From: Actinoallomurus spadix
GTDB lineage: Bacteria > Actinomycetota > Actinomycetes > Streptosporangiales > Streptosporangiaceae
NCBI RefSeq assembly: GCF_024055725.1
Contig: NZ_JAMXMX010000023.1
Span: forward strand, 62,001 to 126,000
Direction: 5' to 3'
DNA: 64,000 nt
The notes under the pieces were generated by a model. It had not been told where the DNA came from. It saw only the letters and a program-made list of their open reading frames with translations, and made no database searches. Every line of letters starts with the position of its first letter. Positions within the stretch are counted from its first letter, which is position 1. Position numbers and translations under genes: made by a program. This document shows positions 63,511 to 64,000 of this stretch, piece by piece.

Positions 63511-64000
63511 ATGGTCACAAAGCCCGACCGCAGGGTCCGCCGCACCCAGCAGGCACTACAGCGCGCCCTCCTCCAGCTCATGGCGGAGAAGGGCTATGAG
63601 AGCGTGACGATCCAGGACATCATCGACAGTGCCGACGTCGGCCGCTCGACCTTCTACAACCACTACTCGAACAAGGACGAGCTGCTCAAGGACGGCTTCG
63701 CCGATCTCCGTTCCCTGATCGGCCAACCGGCGCCGAACGCCACCGCGGCAGCGAACCGCGACCCCCTGCGTTTCAGCCTGCCGTTCCTGCGCCACATCCA
63801 CGAGCAGCGGAACCTCGCGCGGGCCATCTTCACCCAGAGCGGCCTCCGGTCTGTGCTGAGGCACATCGAGGAGCTGCTCGCCGATGTCGTCCGCGACGAG
63901 CTCCCCTCCACTACCCCTGGCGGAGTGCCCCGCGAGGCGGTCGTCCGCTTCATCGTCTCCTCACACCTCGCCTGCCTGGAGTGGTGGCTCGCCGAGAGCC
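63511..64000 (+). CDS. TetR-family regulator (3' end outside window)
   Basis: The frame runs from the ATG at 63511 to the window end; about 163 residues are visible. The N-terminal helix-turn-helix is clear: LLQLMAEKGYESVTIQDIID then ADVGRSTFYNHYSNKDELL. The ligand domain begins with FLRHIHEQRNLARAIF. A GTG two codons upstream could be used instead. It diverges from the FtsX-type ABC operon, which it probably represses. Confidence 0.9.
   Translation, partial: MVTKPDRRVRRTQQALQRALLQLMAEKGYESVTIQDIIDSADVGRSTFYNHYSNKDELLKDGFADLRSLIGQPAPNATAAANRDPLRFSLPFLRHIHEQRNLARAIFTQSGLRSVLRHIEELLADVVRDELPSTTPGGVPREAVVRFIVSSHLACLEWWLAES

Overview
The window is very GC-rich DNA from an actinomycete (Actinomycetota). 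The backbone is a conserved actinobacterial core: NrtL-lysA-hom-thrC-thrB-rho-rpmE-prfA-prmC-sua5-wecA-atpI-atpBEFHAGDC-DUF2550-cob(I)alamin adenosyltransferase. It reads right to left, except the adenosyltransferase, which is on the + strand. Scr1-type XRE/DUF397 genes, HisKA_3 two-component systems and leaderless promoters also fit a filamentous, Streptosporangiales-like organism, but I cannot name the genus.

Layout. 0-4.7 kb: end of a TetR regulator, an M50-like membrane protease, and a translationally coupled operon of ABC ATPase, ABC-2 permease, histidine kinase and response regulator. 4.7-11.2 kb: aldehyde dehydrogenase, D-mannonate dehydratase, a 35-residue ORF, GMC oxidoreductase and an exported M28 peptidase. 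11.2-21.5 kb: adenosyltransferase, DUF2550 gene, complete ATP synthase operon, AtpI-like proteins and WecA-type transferase.

21.5-25.0 kb is accessory DNA between wecA and sua5: two exported lysine-rich proteins, two small hypotheticals and an XRE/DUF397 pair. 25.0-28.2 kb is translation related (sua5, prmC, prfA, rpmE). 28.2-36.5 kb is a second accessory block between rpmE and rho: a desaturase, two paralogous kinase/regulator pairs and a large DUF4429/SHOCT protein. 36.5-47.5 kb holds rho and the threonine/lysine genes, with hom separated from thrC by a third block: a four-gene cassette of exported and membrane proteins of unknown function.

47.6-54.7 kb is less conserved: a receiver-only regulator, tRNA-Arg(CCG), a decayed carboxymuconolactone decarboxylase-like gene, a cupin, a GntR/Cache/APC-permease locus, a CoA-transferase fragment and a GH18 lipoprotein. 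54.7-64 kb: bluB, a fluC-DUF190-fluC fluoride export operon, RF3, DUF2243 and CtaG-like membrane proteins, and a MacB/FtsX-type ABC exporter ending in a 39-residue membrane microprotein, with a divergent TetR regulator cut by the window edge.

Many neighbours overlap by 4 bases (ATGA, GTGA or TTGA), so translational coupling is common. The most interesting uncharacterised items are the 40.9-44.0 kb cassette, the rearranged DUF397 protein, the 39- and 35-residue ORFs, the minisatellite at the DUF2550 3' end, and the DUF4429 protein among two kinase systems.
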